A stretch of DNA of 64,000 nucleotides from Chitinophaga caseinilytica (GTDB lineage: Bacteria; Bacteroidota; Bacteroidia; Chitinophagales; Chitinophagaceae): assembly GCF_038396765.1 (NCBI RefSeq), contig NZ_CP150096.1, positions 2,401,001-2,465,000 of the forward strand, written 5' to 3'. The notes beneath the pieces were generated by a model, which did no database searches, had not been told where the DNA came from, and saw only the letters and a list, made by a program, of their open reading frames with translations. The position numbers and the translations under genes were made by a program. Numbering within the stretch: the stretch's first letter is position 1; each line of letters begins with the position of its first letter. Below are positions 1 through 9,494 of the stretch, piece by piece.

Positions 1-538
1 CCAGGGTGTGCACATTCGCTTCATACACCATCCCTTCCATGTCGTAGAAATATACGCTGTTGGCGGGATCGGTGAGGTGGCGCGCCGTGGCCGTCATGCG
101 GCCGGGCATGGTCGAAAGCGGGACCACGCGCACTTTTCCCTTGTTGTCGATAAAATACGAACCGGTGATCAGTTGGTTGGATTCGCGGTGGATGAGCCGG
201 TTGGCCGGTGTGCCGCCCACGCTTTCCGGATGGGTGGTGAGCCGGAGGTCTTTGCTGATGCTGTACAGCTTGTCCGAACTGCCGTTGGGACAATGCGGGG
301 AATAGGTCACCATCCATAACTGGCCCGCCCAGGGCGTGATGGCGCCTATGCCACCTTCTGCGCCGTCGCCCTTGCAGGGGTAACCGCCGCCTTCGTTGAA
401 GACGGTGAGGTGGGGGTACACGCCGCTGATCTGCAGCGGTTTCCCCCCGCCGTTATCCGATTGGGCCGCCGCTGTGTTGCTGAGCCCCGCGGCGAGGACT
501 GTCATCATACAAACTGTTGATATCTTCATGTGTCTCAT
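1..538 (-). CDS. secreted protein of unknown function (C-terminus off the window)
   Basis: An open frame of about 179 codons enters from the left edge and starts at ATG 538 (a second in-frame ATG lies at 529). The N-terminus has a signal peptide ending in an Ala-Ala-Ala-Gln stretch, so the protein is exported. The visible part holds Gly- and Trp-rich segments and short beta-like strands (for example ITPWAGQLWMVTY and NSVYFYDMEGMVYEANV), which suggest a beta-propeller or similar beta fold; this is a guess from composition. It lies 11 bases downstream of the susD gene on the same strand and is probably the last-transcribed visible member of the same uptake operon, where enzymes or surface glycan-binding proteins are usual. 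I do not recognise a family, and no function is assigned. Confidence 0.6.
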   Translation of the reverse strand, partial: MRHMKISTVCMMTVLAAGLSNTAAAQSDNGGGKPLQISGVYPHLTVFNEGGGYPCKGDGAEGGIGAITPWAGQLWMVTYSPHCPNGSSDKLYSISKDLRLTTHPESVGGTPANRLIHRESNQLITGSYFIDNKGKVRVVPLSTMPGRMTATARHLTDPANSVYFYDMEGMVYEANVHTL

Positions 539-549
539 ATTCACTTTTA

Positions 550-2231
550 TCAGTAATGCTCGTTCTGGGTGATGGCCGGGTTCACGCGTCTTTCTACGGC
601 AGGTATCGGCCAGAGGTATTGCTTCGATTTATCGAATTTCCTTTCCACCAGTATTTTCACGTCTGCCCCAAAAGAAGAATAGTCGGCGATGCCGTCGTTA
701 TCCAGCGGGGTGACGCCGGGGAAGGGCCATTTGGCGCGGTTTTGATTGGCGGGGTCGGGGAGGCCGATCACCGGCCTGGTCAGGACTTTTTCCGCCAGCC
801 GCCAGCGGATGAGGTCCATGTAGCGGAGGCCTTCCTTCGCCAGCTCCACCCTTCTTTCCCTGCGCACGATTTTTTTCAGTTCGGCAAGATCGGCGGTGGT
901 AACGGAAGGATAGTTCGCTATATCGGTAACGGCTACACTGTAAGCCCGTGCCCTCACGCGGTTGAGCGCCTCGCGGACGGATGCATCGCCTTCGCCGAGC
1001 TCGATTTTGGCTTCTGCATAGGTCAGCAGTATTTCGGCGAAACGGATAATGATGGCGTCGTTATCTTCCACCAGCCTGTCTGCCCAGGTCTGATCGATCC
1101 CTTTTTCCAGAGAAAGCCAGTGTAGCTGGCAAAGGGGCGTACGGCGCGGTTGTCGAAATTGGGGACCATGCCGCCGGTTTTGAAATTGCGGGTTGTAAGC
1201 GAATCCGGGTGCGGCTGATAGGAGAACCCGAGCCAGGGCGTCCCGAATTCGACGATGGTCATCGTAAGCCGGGGATCGCGGTTTTGGAAAGGATGTTGCG
1301 GATCGTAGGACGCCGATTCGTCGATGGGTTTGCCGTCCGTACATTCGTAAGCGTCCACGATGTCGCGGGTGGGGAGCCATGCGCCGAAGCCGCCGGCATT
1401 CCGGCAGATATAATCCTGTACGAACCCCGCGCCGTTGAACACTTGCTGCTTTTCGTCGCGGGGAATGCTGAGGATGATCTCCTTGCTGGTTTCCCCGGCT
1501 TTCAGGAAAAGCTGGTCGTATTTCTCTTCCAGCTTGTACACACCGGTATTGGCGAGTTGCATCACCTTGTCTGCCGCGGTTTTCGCTTCCGCCCATTTCC
1601 CTGCGTACAATGCCGTACGGGCTTTGATGGCCAGCGCGGCGCCCTTCGTCAGGCGTTTCACTTCGCCTGCTCCGTATGTGGCGGGCAGATTGTCTGCCGC
1701 CCAATCCAGCTCTGCGAACACGAAATCGAGCACGGTACTTTGCGAAGTGCGCGTAATGCCGCCGGATTCCTCCAACGTCAGCGGCTTCGTGATGAACGGA
1801 ACATCGCCGAACCTGGCGATGAGGCGTGCGTATTGATAAGCCCGGATGAGGCGCATCTCGGCTTCGAGTCGCGTCATTACCGCAGCGGGCGTGGTGGCGG
1901 CGGCGCGCTGCATATTCGCCAGGTAAGAATTGGCCCGGGCGATAGCCTTGTAGGCATTCAGCCAGTACGTTTGCACGCTGGCGTCTTCCGCGTTCATGGT
2001 ACCGCCGATTACGGCATTGGTCAGTTGCGCGCGGTGCCAGTCGTTGTCGGTAAACAGCTCATTGTCGTTCCCCCAGAACGGCAGCCGGTACAGGTCGTTC
2101 ACGGCCAGTTCCAGCTCGGTCTGGTTGGAATAGAACCCGCCGGTAGAGGGTTCCGACGGTGGTGTAAGGTCCAGTTTGGCGCAGGAAGCGAGCCCCGCGG
2201 CCAGGCATATGATGGATAATGTCTTTTTCAC
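550..2231 (-). CDS. SusD/RagB family nutrient-binding outer-membrane lipoprotein, frameshifted
   Basis: The starch-binding-like surface lipoprotein that forms the lid over its SusC partner. The start is a GTG at 2231 (VKKTLSII...), followed by a signal peptide with lipobox LASC. N-terminal TPR-like helices (ARANSYLANMQRA, EAEMRLIRAYQYARLIARFGDVPFI) and the C-terminal region (RFAEILLTYAEAKIELGEGD, LRYMDLIRWRLAEK) are typical of RagB/SusD. The reading frame breaks at a T-run at 1102-1106 (AAAAA on the coding strand): the upstream frame reads FLWKK, the downstream frame KGIDQTWADRLVEDN. Adding one A restores a continuous protein of about 560 residues. It follows susC by 22 bases. The substrate cannot be told from the sequence. 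The frameshift could be a sequencing error (favoured) or a recent mutation. Confidence 0.85.
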
Positions 2232-2253
2232 GTGAAATCGTTTTTGGTTGAAC

Positions 2254-5200
2254 TTAGAATTTGACGATGGCGCCCACCATAAATGTGGCCACAATGGGAT
2301 AGCTGTAACTGCCGGCCTCGGGATCGAGGTATTTGGGCAATTTGCTGAAGGAAAGGAAATCGTTGGCGGACAGGTACACCCGCAGCGACTGCACCCCAAC
2401 CGTCTTCAACAATTGCTCCCGCAAGGTGTAACCCACCGTCGCGTTTTTCAGGCGGAAGTAGGCGCCGCTTTTCAGCCAGTAGTCAGACAGCGTGTAATTA
2501 TTCCCGTTAGACGTTCTCGACAGGCGGGGATAGGTGGCCTGGAGGTTTTGCTCCGCCGTATTGTTTTTGCTCCAGAACTTGCCGACCATTTCCTGCGGCA
2601 CGTTCCCGAAAGCTTCGGCGAACGGTTGCACGATGTCTGTCCCCAAACGGCTCAGTTTTTTCCCGATGCCCTGGAACGTAAGCCCCGCGTCGAATCCCAT
2701 GTAATCCGCCCGCACGTTGCCGCCATAGAGGTAACGGGGCAGCGCGCCGCCGAGGAGGATCTTGTCGTCCGGCGTAATCACCCCGTCTTTGTTCATATCC
2801 ACATAACGGACGTCGCCGGGCTTGGTGTTGGCGCCCATCACGGGGCCGGCCGTTACTTCTTCCGGTGTTTGGAACAGTCCGTTCGACACATATCCGAACC
2901 ATTCGTTATACTCCGAGCCGTTGCGGATGATCTGATCGCCGCGGAACTCGGTGCCTTTCAGGTCGCCGATGCGCGAGCGGGCGTCGGAGAAGTTGGCGCC
3001 GATGGAATAGCGGACTTTTCCGATCTGGTCTCTCCAGTTCACATCCAGTTCCCAGCCTTTCACATGCAGAGTGCCGGCGTTCTGATTGGGTTTGTCGTAG
3101 CCGATATATAAAGGAATATCGAGCGGGAGGAGGATGTCGAAAGTCGATTTTTTGAAGTAGCCGGCGGAAATGTTGAGCCGGCTATCGAGGAACGCCGCGT
3201 CGATACCGATGTCTGACGTGCGGGTGGTTTCCCAGGAAATATTCTCGACGGCATATACCTGCTGGCCCGCGCCGCTCAGCGGCACTACGCCGCCGCTTTG
3301 GTAGAATAGGGCGTTGGTGAAATCGAGCGTGGCCTGGTAGGGGTAATTGCCGATCCTTTCATTGCCGGCTTCGCCCCAGCTGCCGCGCACTTTCAGGAAC
3401 GACAGCCAGCTGGCGCCCTTCAGGAACGATTCTTCGGAAACCGTCCATCCTGCCGAAACGGAAGGGAAAACCGCGCCGCGGTAAGCTTTGCCGAAGCGGG
3501 AAGATTTATCGTACCGGAGGTTCCCCTGCACCAGGTACTTCCCTTTATACGCATATTTCAGCCTGCCGAAAAACGAGCGGAGCGCAGATTCCGATGCCGC
3601 GCCGGAATTCGTGCGCAGCTCGATGGAGCCGGCGTTGAGATAGGGGTACCCCGTCAGCGGAAACCCGCTGCGGCCCGCGCTCAGCGATTCATAGTTATTG
3701 TAATTTTCTTCGTATCCCGCCAGCACATCGATGTCGTGGCCGCCGCGCAAACTGCGGGCGTAATTGGCGAGGAGCTGCCCGTTGATGGAAATGTTCTCGT
3801 TCCGCGATTCGCCGAGCGTGGTGCGCGGCTGGTTAACCACGGTGCTGGGAGATCCGTTCGGGTTCGTGAATTTGATCTGGGTGGAAAAATTCTTGAATTT
3901 ATCCATGTCGAACGTCGGCGCCACCTGTGCCGTGAGCGTCAATCCATCCACCGGCCTGAAATTGAACAAGAGCCGCCCGCCGATCTGGTTGTAGCGGTCG
4001 CGGTTGAAGCCGCCGCCATAGAGTTGTGCCACGGGGTTGCGGCCGTCTTTGGAAATGGCGAAACGCCCGTCGCTGTAATAATCGTCGTAAATACCGGGCA
4101 TGATGCGGCTCAGGTAAATGGGATCGGTGTTGGGGGAATTCTCTTCCGTCCGTTTGTAGAAAATGTCCAGGCCGGCGGAAAGCTTCGAATTGATCTGCAG
4201 GTCGTTGTTGACGCGCAGCAAATACCTTTCGAAATCATAGTTATCGTAAAACGCGCCTGCTTTCGAGTAACTGAGGGAGGCTTTGGTCTTGAGCTTATCC
4301 GTTCCCGAAGTGAAAATGACTTCATGGCGCTGCCGCGGCGCGGTGCGGTGGCGGAGGAGCGATTTCTCCCAATCGGTCACGGGGAATTCGTCGGGGTTGA
4401 CGCGATTGCTGTCGAGATAAGCATCGATGAACGGCTGTGCATAAGCGCCGGAAGCGGCGCCGTCGTTTACGGCCTGTTCGTTGAAGTAGCGCATATAATC
4501 CTGCGGGCCCACGTATTTGGGCATGGCCGTGGCTTTCTGGGCGCCGTATTCGTAGTTGTATTCGAGGCTGGGGCGCCCGTTGCCGGCGCGTTTGGTGGTG
4601 ATGAGGATCACGCCGGCCGCGCCGCGGGAGCCATAGATGGAGGCGGAGGCCGCGTCTTTGAGGACAGACAAGCTTTCCACATCGTTAGGGTTTACGTTGT
4701 CTACGCTGGAAACGGGCACGCCGTCTACGATCACCAGCGGGCCGTTCGTTCCGATGGTGGTGATGCCGCGGATGAGGATGGAGGAGCCTCCGCCCGGGGA
4801 GCCGCTGCTGCGGGTGACGGACACGCCGGCCATGGCGCCCTGCAGGGCATCGGAGACTTTCAGCGTCTGCCGGCCGCCCACGTCTTTGGCGCTGATGGTG
4901 GCCACGGCGCCCGTGAGGTCTTTTTTCTTCTGCCGGCCGTAACCCACCACCACCGTTTCATCCAGCTCGCGGGTGTTGGTGACGAGGGAAACTTCGACCG
5001 CCTGGCCTGGCGTAACGTCCAGCGTTTGGGAGGCATAGTTGAGCATCGAAACGGTGATCTTGCCTGCGCCGGCGGGAAGGCGGAGGGTAAAATGACCGTT
5101 ATTGTCTGTGGTGGTGCCGGCCGGTGTGCCCGGAACGGAGACGGTGGCCCCGGGCAACGGCGTTTTGCCGGCAGCGTCGGTCACCGTGCCTTTGACCTGC

Positions 5201-5268
5201 CGGTCCTGGCCCGCCAGCCTAACGGCCAGCAACATCACGGCGCAAAGGAAGAGTAGTTGCTTTTTCAT
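2254..5268 (-). CDS. SusC/RagA family TonB-linked outer-membrane protein
   Basis: A TonB-dependent outer-membrane transporter of 1004 residues that imports a ligand captured by SusD. ATG 5268 is chosen because a signal peptide (MKKQLLFLCAVMLL) follows at once. Next come a carboxypeptidase-regulatory-like domain (QVKGTVTDAAGKTPLPGATV), a TonB-box-like stretch (ELDETVVVGYG), the plug (VSDALQGAMAGV, NDVESLSVLKDAASASIYG) and a 22-strand-type barrel ending in the aromatic C-terminus IVKF. There is no STN domain, so signalling to a FecR is not expected here. It is first in the operon with the frameshifted susD and the partial secreted gene. A TAnnTTTG -7 box lies 70 bases upstream. Confidence 0.95.
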   Translation of the reverse strand: MKKQLLFLCAVMLLAVRLAGQDRQVKGTVTDAAGKTPLPGATVSVPGTPAGTTTDNNGHFTLRLPAGAGKITVSMLNYASQTLDVTPGQAVEVSLVTNTRELDETVVVGYGRQKKKDLTGAVATISAKDVGGRQTLKVSDALQGAMAGVSVTRSSGSPGGGSSILIRGITTIGTNGPLVIVDGVPVSSVDNVNPNDVESLSVLKDAASASIYGSRGAAGVILITTKRAGNGRPSLEYNYEYGAQKATAMPKYVGPQDYMRYFNEQAVNDGAASGAYAQPFIDAYLDSNRVNPDEFPVTDWEKSLLRHRTAPRQRHEVIFTSGTDKLKTKASLSYSKAGAFYDNYDFERYLLRVNNDLQINSKLSAGLDIFYKRTEENSPNTDPIYLSRIMPGIYDDYYSDGRFAISKDGRNPVAQLYGGGFNRDRYNQIGGRLLFNFRPVDGLTLTAQVAPTFDMDKFKNFSTQIKFTNPNGSPSTVVNQPRTTLGESRNENISINGQLLANYARSLRGGHDIDVLAGYEENYNNYESLSAGRSGFPLTGYPYLNAGSIELRTNSGAASESALRSFFGRLKYAYKGKYLVQGNLRYDKSSRFGKAYRGAVFPSVSAGWTVSEESFLKGASWLSFLKVRGSWGEAGNERIGNYPYQATLDFTNALFYQSGGVVPLSGAGQQVYAVENISWETTRTSDIGIDAAFLDSRLNISAGYFKKSTFDILLPLDIPLYIGYDKPNQNAGTLHVKGWELDVNWRDQIGKVRYSIGANFSDARSRIGDLKGTEFRGDQIIRNGSEYNEWFGYVSNGLFQTPEEVTAGPVMGANTKPGDVRYVDMNKDGVITPDDKILLGGALPRYLYGGNVRADYMGFDAGLTFQGIGKKLSRLGTDIVQPFAEAFGNVPQEMVGKFWSKNNTAEQNLQATYPRLSRTSNGNNYTLSDYWLKSGAYFRLKNATVGYTLREQLLKTVGVQSLRVYLSANDFLSFSKLPKYLDPEAGSYSYPIVATFMVGAIVKF

Positions 5269-5337
5269 AATCCTGGAATAAATGATTTTGGTGATTTCCG
5301 CATCGGGCGGAAAAAAGTCGTGGTTGAGCGATCGAAA

Positions 5338-5345
5338 CAAATGTA
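5338..5345 (-). promoter_or_regulatory. -7 promoter box upstream of the first susC
   Basis: On the minus strand this reads TACATTTG, an exact match to the Bacteroidota -7 consensus TAnnTTTG, about 70 bases before the susC start codon. The -33 element is weak (TTGG about 20 bases further upstream). It would give a leader of roughly 60 bases. Confidence 0.5.
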
Positions 5346-5577
5346 AAAGTAACGGCACCCCGTCGCCAAGTTTAGGGCTGATCAATCACCGACCAAAAGT
5401 TTGAACAGGTTAATAGTTTGATAGTCAATGTGTAATGAACGCCCATCCACCTGAGATGAACAACTGTTTTTCCTGTTCCACATATATATTATTATGTATC
5501 GCCGGCAATGCAGTCACATGCTTGCCGATTACAATCGATTTAAGTTTGGGGTACGTTCCATTTTTGGAAAAGTGGAT

Positions 5578-5585
5578 TATCTTTG
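5578..5585 (+). promoter_or_regulatory. -7 promoter box and adjacent palindrome for the PKD-like gene
   Basis: TATCTTTG matches TAnnTTTG exactly and lies 70 bases before the chosen ATG at 5656. No TTTG -33 element sits at the expected 19-21 base spacing. The palindrome TTCCA-N4-TGGAA at 5556-5569 ends nine bases before the box, in the place where a bound regulator would touch RNA polymerase. Confidence 0.4.
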
Positions 5586-5655
5586 GCCGCAACGGGCGCG
5601 CCACGGCCCATCAACCAACTGTAACCAGCAAGCCTTTCGGAGGCTACCTATCGGG

Positions 5656-6975
5656 ATGGAACAACACGAAAACAAAGAATCATTTTATCATTTGGACCTG
5701 GTATGCCGGTATATTGCCGGCAACTTCGGCAATCCGGAAATCGCTTCGTGGACGAATGGCGATTACCTCCGGCTGAGCGGGATATTGAGCCGCGCGTCCG
5801 AAATCCAGTTGAGCCCGAGCACGCTCAAGCGGATTTTCGGCAAACTGAAAACGACCGAACGCTATTATCCCCAGAAAGCGACCCGCGACGGCCTCGCCCG
5901 GTATGCGGGGTTCGCGGATTGGGACGATTTCGTGGACAAGCACCCCCGCCCTGCGAAACCAGGAGACGCGGCGGCCACCGAAGCGCCCGGCCCGCTCACC
6001 AAAATCCCCCAGCCCAAAGCGCCGCACATCAGCTGGTGGCCCGCATTGATTTTAATGGCCGGCGCCTGCGCCATCTTCGCCTGGCAATGGCTGAAGCATT
6101 TCGACCACCCGCCGGAACGCCCCGCCGGCGCAAAGCTCGTCTGCTCCAATCCCGTGGGCGATAACCCGCATTCCGCCGTGTTCCGCGTGCAGCTGCCAGA
6201 TCGCTTCCGGGGCGACAGCAGTAAGTTCGTCATCGTTTTCGGCGACGGAGAACGCGATTTATCCATATCTCCCGGCGCGGTGCTCACGCATTATTATGAA
6301 AAGCCCGGCCGATTTTACGCCAAACTATTATACGATTCGCAGCCCGTCGATACTATTCCCATTTACCTGAAAACCAACGGGTGGACGGCCACCGCCAACT
6401 CCCAACTGGACACCACGCGCGTTTATCCCCTGGAAACGCCGGGGTTCGGTGCTGCAGGCATGTCGGTAACGCCGAAAGAAGTCTACGCAACGGGCGTAGA
6501 CACCCTGCATACGTTTTACGTGGATTTCGTGAATACGCAGGAGTGGGACGCTACGGGCGACGATATCGAGCTGACGGCCCGGCTGACCACGTCGCGCCTG
6601 CGGCCGGGGATCCGCTGTTCGCAGGTGATGATCACGCTCTACGGCGAAAAATCGCAGCATGAAATGTTGCTGCTGAAGCCGGGCTGTGTGTCCTGGGCTT
6701 ATCTTGTTTTCTCTGAAAAGGGGATCCATGGCAGCAGAACGGACCTCAGTCCTGTGGGTACCGACCTCACATCCGGCGGTACCGTTCACCTGCGCGTAAA
6801 AGACAAACATGCCTGGCTTACCGTCAACGGCAAGCCCCTTTACGATATCGCGTACAATCAGCCCGTGGGCAAGTTGTACGGCATCCGCATTAACTTCGCC
6901 GGCATCGGCTCCATCCAGCAAGTATCCCTGAAGAAGCCGGATGGGAGCATGGTATTTGAGGATGGAAGTAAATAA
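5656..6975 (+). CDS. single-pass membrane protein with N-terminal helical domain and PKD-like exterior
   Basis: A 439-residue protein with three parts. Residues 1-95 form a helical domain (SPSTLKRIFGKLKTTERYY, ATRDGLARYAGFADWDDFV) of a type seen at the N-terminus of many Bacteroidota membrane proteins; it resembles a helix-turn-helix but DNA binding is unproven. A Pro-rich linker leads to one membrane segment near residue 125 (WWPALILMAGACAIFAW). The outer part has a PKD-like strand set (FVIVFGDGERDLS, YEKPGRFYAKLLYD) and a C-terminal lectin-like beta region. The start at ATG 5656 is preferred over more upstream in-frame starts because the domain begins there. It is followed 15 bases later by the TPR lipoprotein, so the two are probably co-transcribed. 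A role in sensing at the membrane is inferred only. Confidence 0.7.
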   Translation: MEQHENKESFYHLDLVCRYIAGNFGNPEIASWTNGDYLRLSGILSRASEIQLSPSTLKRIFGKLKTTERYYPQKATRDGLARYAGFADWDDFVDKHPRPAKPGDAAATEAPGPLTKIPQPKAPHISWWPALILMAGACAIFAWQWLKHFDHPPERPAGAKLVCSNPVGDNPHSAVFRVQLPDRFRGDSSKFVIVFGDGERDLSISPGAVLTHYYEKPGRFYAKLLYDSQPVDTIPIYLKTNGWTATANSQLDTTRVYPLETPGFGAAGMSVTPKEVYATGVDTLHTFYVDFVNTQEWDATGDDIELTARLTTSRLRPGIRCSQVMITLYGEKSQHEMLLLKPGCVSWAYLVFSEKGIHGSRTDLSPVGTDLTSGGTVHLRVKDKHAWLTVNGKPLYDIAYNQPVGKLYGIRINFAGIGSIQQVSLKKPDGSMVFEDGSK

Positions 6976-6990
6976 TTAAACCCTGATACA

Positions 6991-7827
6991 ATGAAATACC
7001 TCTTTTTCAAGTGTGGTCTTCTTCTCGCGCTGATCGGTTGTTCCCATCATTCCGAACAACAATTAACGCCCGAAGCGATCATTGAAGAATTGACCAAAAC
7101 TGGTTTCGAACAATCCTGGCCTGCCGCCAGCACCCGGATGCAACAAGATCATCCTACACCGGCGGATTGCTTTAAGGCTATTTTTCTTGCCGGGCGCTTG
7201 CATAAGAAAGAAGAAAGTAAACGCTTTTTGCTGAAAGGGTTTGCAGTAACGGAAAAATCCGACCCGATGTATGCCGAGTTGCTTATTTATCGCTCTCAGC
7301 AACATGTGGACAATCAAGACTACGTGCGGGCTGCAAAAGATCTGGATTCCGCACTGGCCATCAACCCGAAAAGTATCGTCGCTTTACAGAATTTGGGATA
7401 TATCGCCGCCATTTCGAATGAAAATGAATTGGCGGTCAGTTATTCTCTTCGCCTGTTGGAAGTTGCGCCAGGGGATAGCGGGGCGTTGGTGAATCTATCT
7501 TATAGTTGTGGTGAATTGGGGATGTACAGTGATGCAATTAAATATGCAAAGCAAGGCCTGGCAAAAGTAAAAGAGGAGCAGATGAGGGCGTCATTATTGA
7601 ATAATATGGGCTATTCCATGGGGATGTCGGGAGATATGGAAAAAGGAATGCAGCATATCGATTCCAGTCTGCGGTTGCGTCCCGAGAACCCTTACGCATG
7701 GTGCAATAAAGGTATTTTGTTGTTGAAACAGGATAAGAAAGGCCTTGCCTGTGAGGCTTTTCGTATGGCTAAGGATAAAGGAGGGCTGAATATGACGGAG
7801 CACTACATCCGTCAATACTGCCAATAA
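6991..7827 (+). CDS. TPR-repeat lipoprotein
   Basis: A 278-residue lipoprotein: signal peptide MKYLFFKCGLLLALIGC with lipobox LIGC, then at least four tetratricopeptide-like repeats (for example DLDSALAINPKSIVALQNLGYIA, LLEVAPGDSGALVNLSYSC, HIDSSLRLRPENPYAWCNKG). TPRs act as protein-binding scaffolds. Base composition is noticeably lower in GC than the upstream gene. It lies 15 bases after the PKD-like membrane gene and ends in a bidirectional terminator. No enzymatic motif is visible; partnership with the upstream membrane protein is inferred from spacing. Confidence 0.8.
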   Translation: MKYLFFKCGLLLALIGCSHHSEQQLTPEAIIEELTKTGFEQSWPAASTRMQQDHPTPADCFKAIFLAGRLHKKEESKRFLLKGFAVTEKSDPMYAELLIYRSQQHVDNQDYVRAAKDLDSALAINPKSIVALQNLGYIAAISNENELAVSYSLRLLEVAPGDSGALVNLSYSCGELGMYSDAIKYAKQGLAKVKEEQMRASLLNNMGYSMGMSGDMEKGMQHIDSSLRLRPENPYAWCNKGILLLKQDKKGLACEAFRMAKDKGGLNMTEHYIRQYCQ

Positions 7828-7831
7828 AAAA

Positions 7832-7849
7832 AGCCGGCTTTCGCCGGCT
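7832..7849. terminator. bidirectional terminator between convergent genes
   Basis: A perfect 7-bp GC-rich stem (AGCCGGC / GCCGGCT) with a 4-base loop. Read on the minus strand it is followed by a run of seven T, a clear intrinsic terminator for the susD operon; on the plus strand the T tail is weaker (GGGTTTTC). It sits right after the TPR gene stop codon. Confidence 0.85.
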
Positions 7850-7877
7850 CCTTCGGGTTTTCACAAGCATGATCATA

Positions 7878-9470
7878 TTATGGGCGTTGCCACCACAGTT
7901 TGGTACCGGGGTTATCCAGTCCACCCAGGAGGGCCGCGGCTTTGGTGGTTTCGTCTTTGTTGTTTTTATATTCATCCGGCGGGAATGGCAGGCGGTTGAT
8001 GAAGCCCGTCACCGTGCCGCCGCTGAGGTTCACCACCACGGGCCATAGTTTGGGATACCCCGTGCGCCGGAACTCCGTCCAGGCTTCCTGTCCGTCGGGG
8101 AACAGGCTGATCCATTTCTGGGTCAGGATCCTTTCCAGTTTCTTTTCGAAACCGTCTCCTTCGTTCCACGCGATGGTCATGGTGCTGAGGTAGCTGTCTG
8201 CCGCCGTAACGTTGTTGTCTGCGTTCACGGGATCGGTGTAGGTGGCGGGTTTGGCAGTGCCGTTGGCGATATAGGCGGATGCGTCTCCGGCGTCGAACTG
8301 CGCGAACGAGGTGCGGATGCCTTCTTCATATAATGTTTTCGCTGTCCCTTTCATGTCCCACCCGCGAATGGCGCCTTCCGCCCGAAGGAAGAACATTTCC
8401 GAAGCAGACATCACGCGGATGGGCGTGCTGCGCTCGATGTTGAGGGGCGAGAATGTTTCGTAATCGGTTTTCACTTTTATATCGATCCCGTTGCGGACGC
8501 CTTTGAACCCGCCGCCGGCGAGCGCCGATGCGCGGAAATATTTCGGCAGCCGCGGATCGTTGTACCCTTTGAGGAACGATTCCATGGTGGCGCCCATCCG
8601 GATGTCGTTGTATTCCTGGCTGATCACGTACAGGGAATTGCTCACGGTAATACCATTGCCGGAATGGACGGTCGCGTTTTGGGCGTTGCTCGTGAAAACG
8701 CCGTATTCGTTGGCAACGGCTTCTTCCGCCTTTTGCTTCGCCAGTGTGGGCTTGATGTAAGCGAGCCGCATGGCCAGGCGCAGTTTCAGGGAATTGGCGA
8801 GCCGGATCCAGTTGGCGTATTCACCTCCGTACACGAGGTCGAAAGGTTTGAGCTGGGCCTTGCCGCCGGGGTTCGTTTTGTCGAACGTGGTGAGCGAAGC
8901 GATGGCCTGGTCGAGCTCGGTGAAGAACGCGTTGTACACGCTTTCCTGGCTGTCGTACGGCGTGGAAAACCCGCCAGCACCGAATTTGCTGTAAGGAATG
9001 GGGCCAAACACGTCCGTAACGCGGTGCATGGCCGTCACCTTCACGATCGTGGCCACGGCAAAGAGATCGGGCCGCGTTTTGGCGCCGCGTTCCTGCACGA
9101 GCTTCCATCCGCTCATGATATTATCGTACGGCACTTTGAACACCCAGTTGTTCCAGTCCATCATGAAATAGTTGGAATTGTTTTTCCCGCTGTTGAACGG
9201 TGTGGGGATGCCCATGAAACCGGAGTAGATATCGGCGTTGAGGTTTTGCTGGAGCTGGTATTGCCAGTCTACGGTGCTGTAAATGCTGGTGAGCATGCCG
9301 GGGATGAAGGCGCCTACGTACTTGTAATCGTATTTCAGCAGCGAGTCCGTCAGTTCGTTGGGATTGGTGTTGAACGACTCGAAGTTCTTCGTGCAGGCGG
9401 TTTGCCCGGCGATGGCCAGTGTGAGCGCGGCTGCGGGGATGAGTTTATATATGGAAGTGATTTTTTTCAT
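7878..9470 (-). CDS. SusD-like outer-membrane lipoprotein (SusD-like_2 type)
   Basis: A 530-residue surface lipoprotein partner of the upstream susC. Signal peptide MKKITSIYKLIPAAALTLAIAG with lipobox-like QTAC, followed by the motif FESFNTNPNELTD typical of the SusD/RagB subfamily whose partner SusC often carries an STN domain. The TPR-type core is present (WIRLANSLKLRLAMRLAYI), as is the C-terminal helix pair (LTQKWISLFPDGQEAWTEFRRTGYPKL). It ends the sigma-FecR-susC-susD unit, 24 bases after susC, and is closed by the terminator at 7832-7849. The ligand is unknown; no glycoside hydrolase or peptidase follows in the operon. Confidence 0.93.
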   Translation of the reverse strand: MKKITSIYKLIPAAALTLAIAGQTACTKNFESFNTNPNELTDSLLKYDYKYVGAFIPGMLTSIYSTVDWQYQLQQNLNADIYSGFMGIPTPFNSGKNNSNYFMMDWNNWVFKVPYDNIMSGWKLVQERGAKTRPDLFAVATIVKVTAMHRVTDVFGPIPYSKFGAGGFSTPYDSQESVYNAFFTELDQAIASLTTFDKTNPGGKAQLKPFDLVYGGEYANWIRLANSLKLRLAMRLAYIKPTLAKQKAEEAVANEYGVFTSNAQNATVHSGNGITVSNSLYVISQEYNDIRMGATMESFLKGYNDPRLPKYFRASALAGGGFKGVRNGIDIKVKTDYETFSPLNIERSTPIRVMSASEMFFLRAEGAIRGWDMKGTAKTLYEEGIRTSFAQFDAGDASAYIANGTAKPATYTDPVNADNNVTAADSYLSTMTIAWNEGDGFEKKLERILTQKWISLFPDGQEAWTEFRRTGYPKLWPVVVNLSGGTVTGFINRLPFPPDEYKNNKDETTKAAALLGGLDNPGTKLWWQRP

Positions 9471-9494
9471 GTTGATGTCCGTTTTTGGTGAGCA

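Larger units (their letters stand above)
5269..5655. other. divergent intergenic region between susC and the PKD-like gene
   Basis: These 387 bases separate two divergent genes and are more AT-rich than the flanks. Visible elements are the minus-strand -7 box at 5338-5345, a plus-strand -7 box TATCTTTG at 5578-5585 and a 14-base perfect-arm palindrome TTCCATTTTTGGAA at 5556-5569, just upstream of that plus-strand box. Open frames across this stretch have no convincing protein signature, and I see no RNA gene. Confidence 0.5.

Noticed and set aside
1090..1110. Programmed -1 frameshift site in susD.
   Set aside because: The run TGG AAA AAG does not form a proper slippery heptamer in frame, there is no reason for SusD to be made in two forms, and four other genes show the same one-base loss.
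3736..5256. Long open frame opposite the first susC gene.
   Set aside because: Long antisense frames are common in GC-rich genes; its composition (runs of Gly, Ala, His, Val) is that of a shadow and the susC reading is unambiguous.
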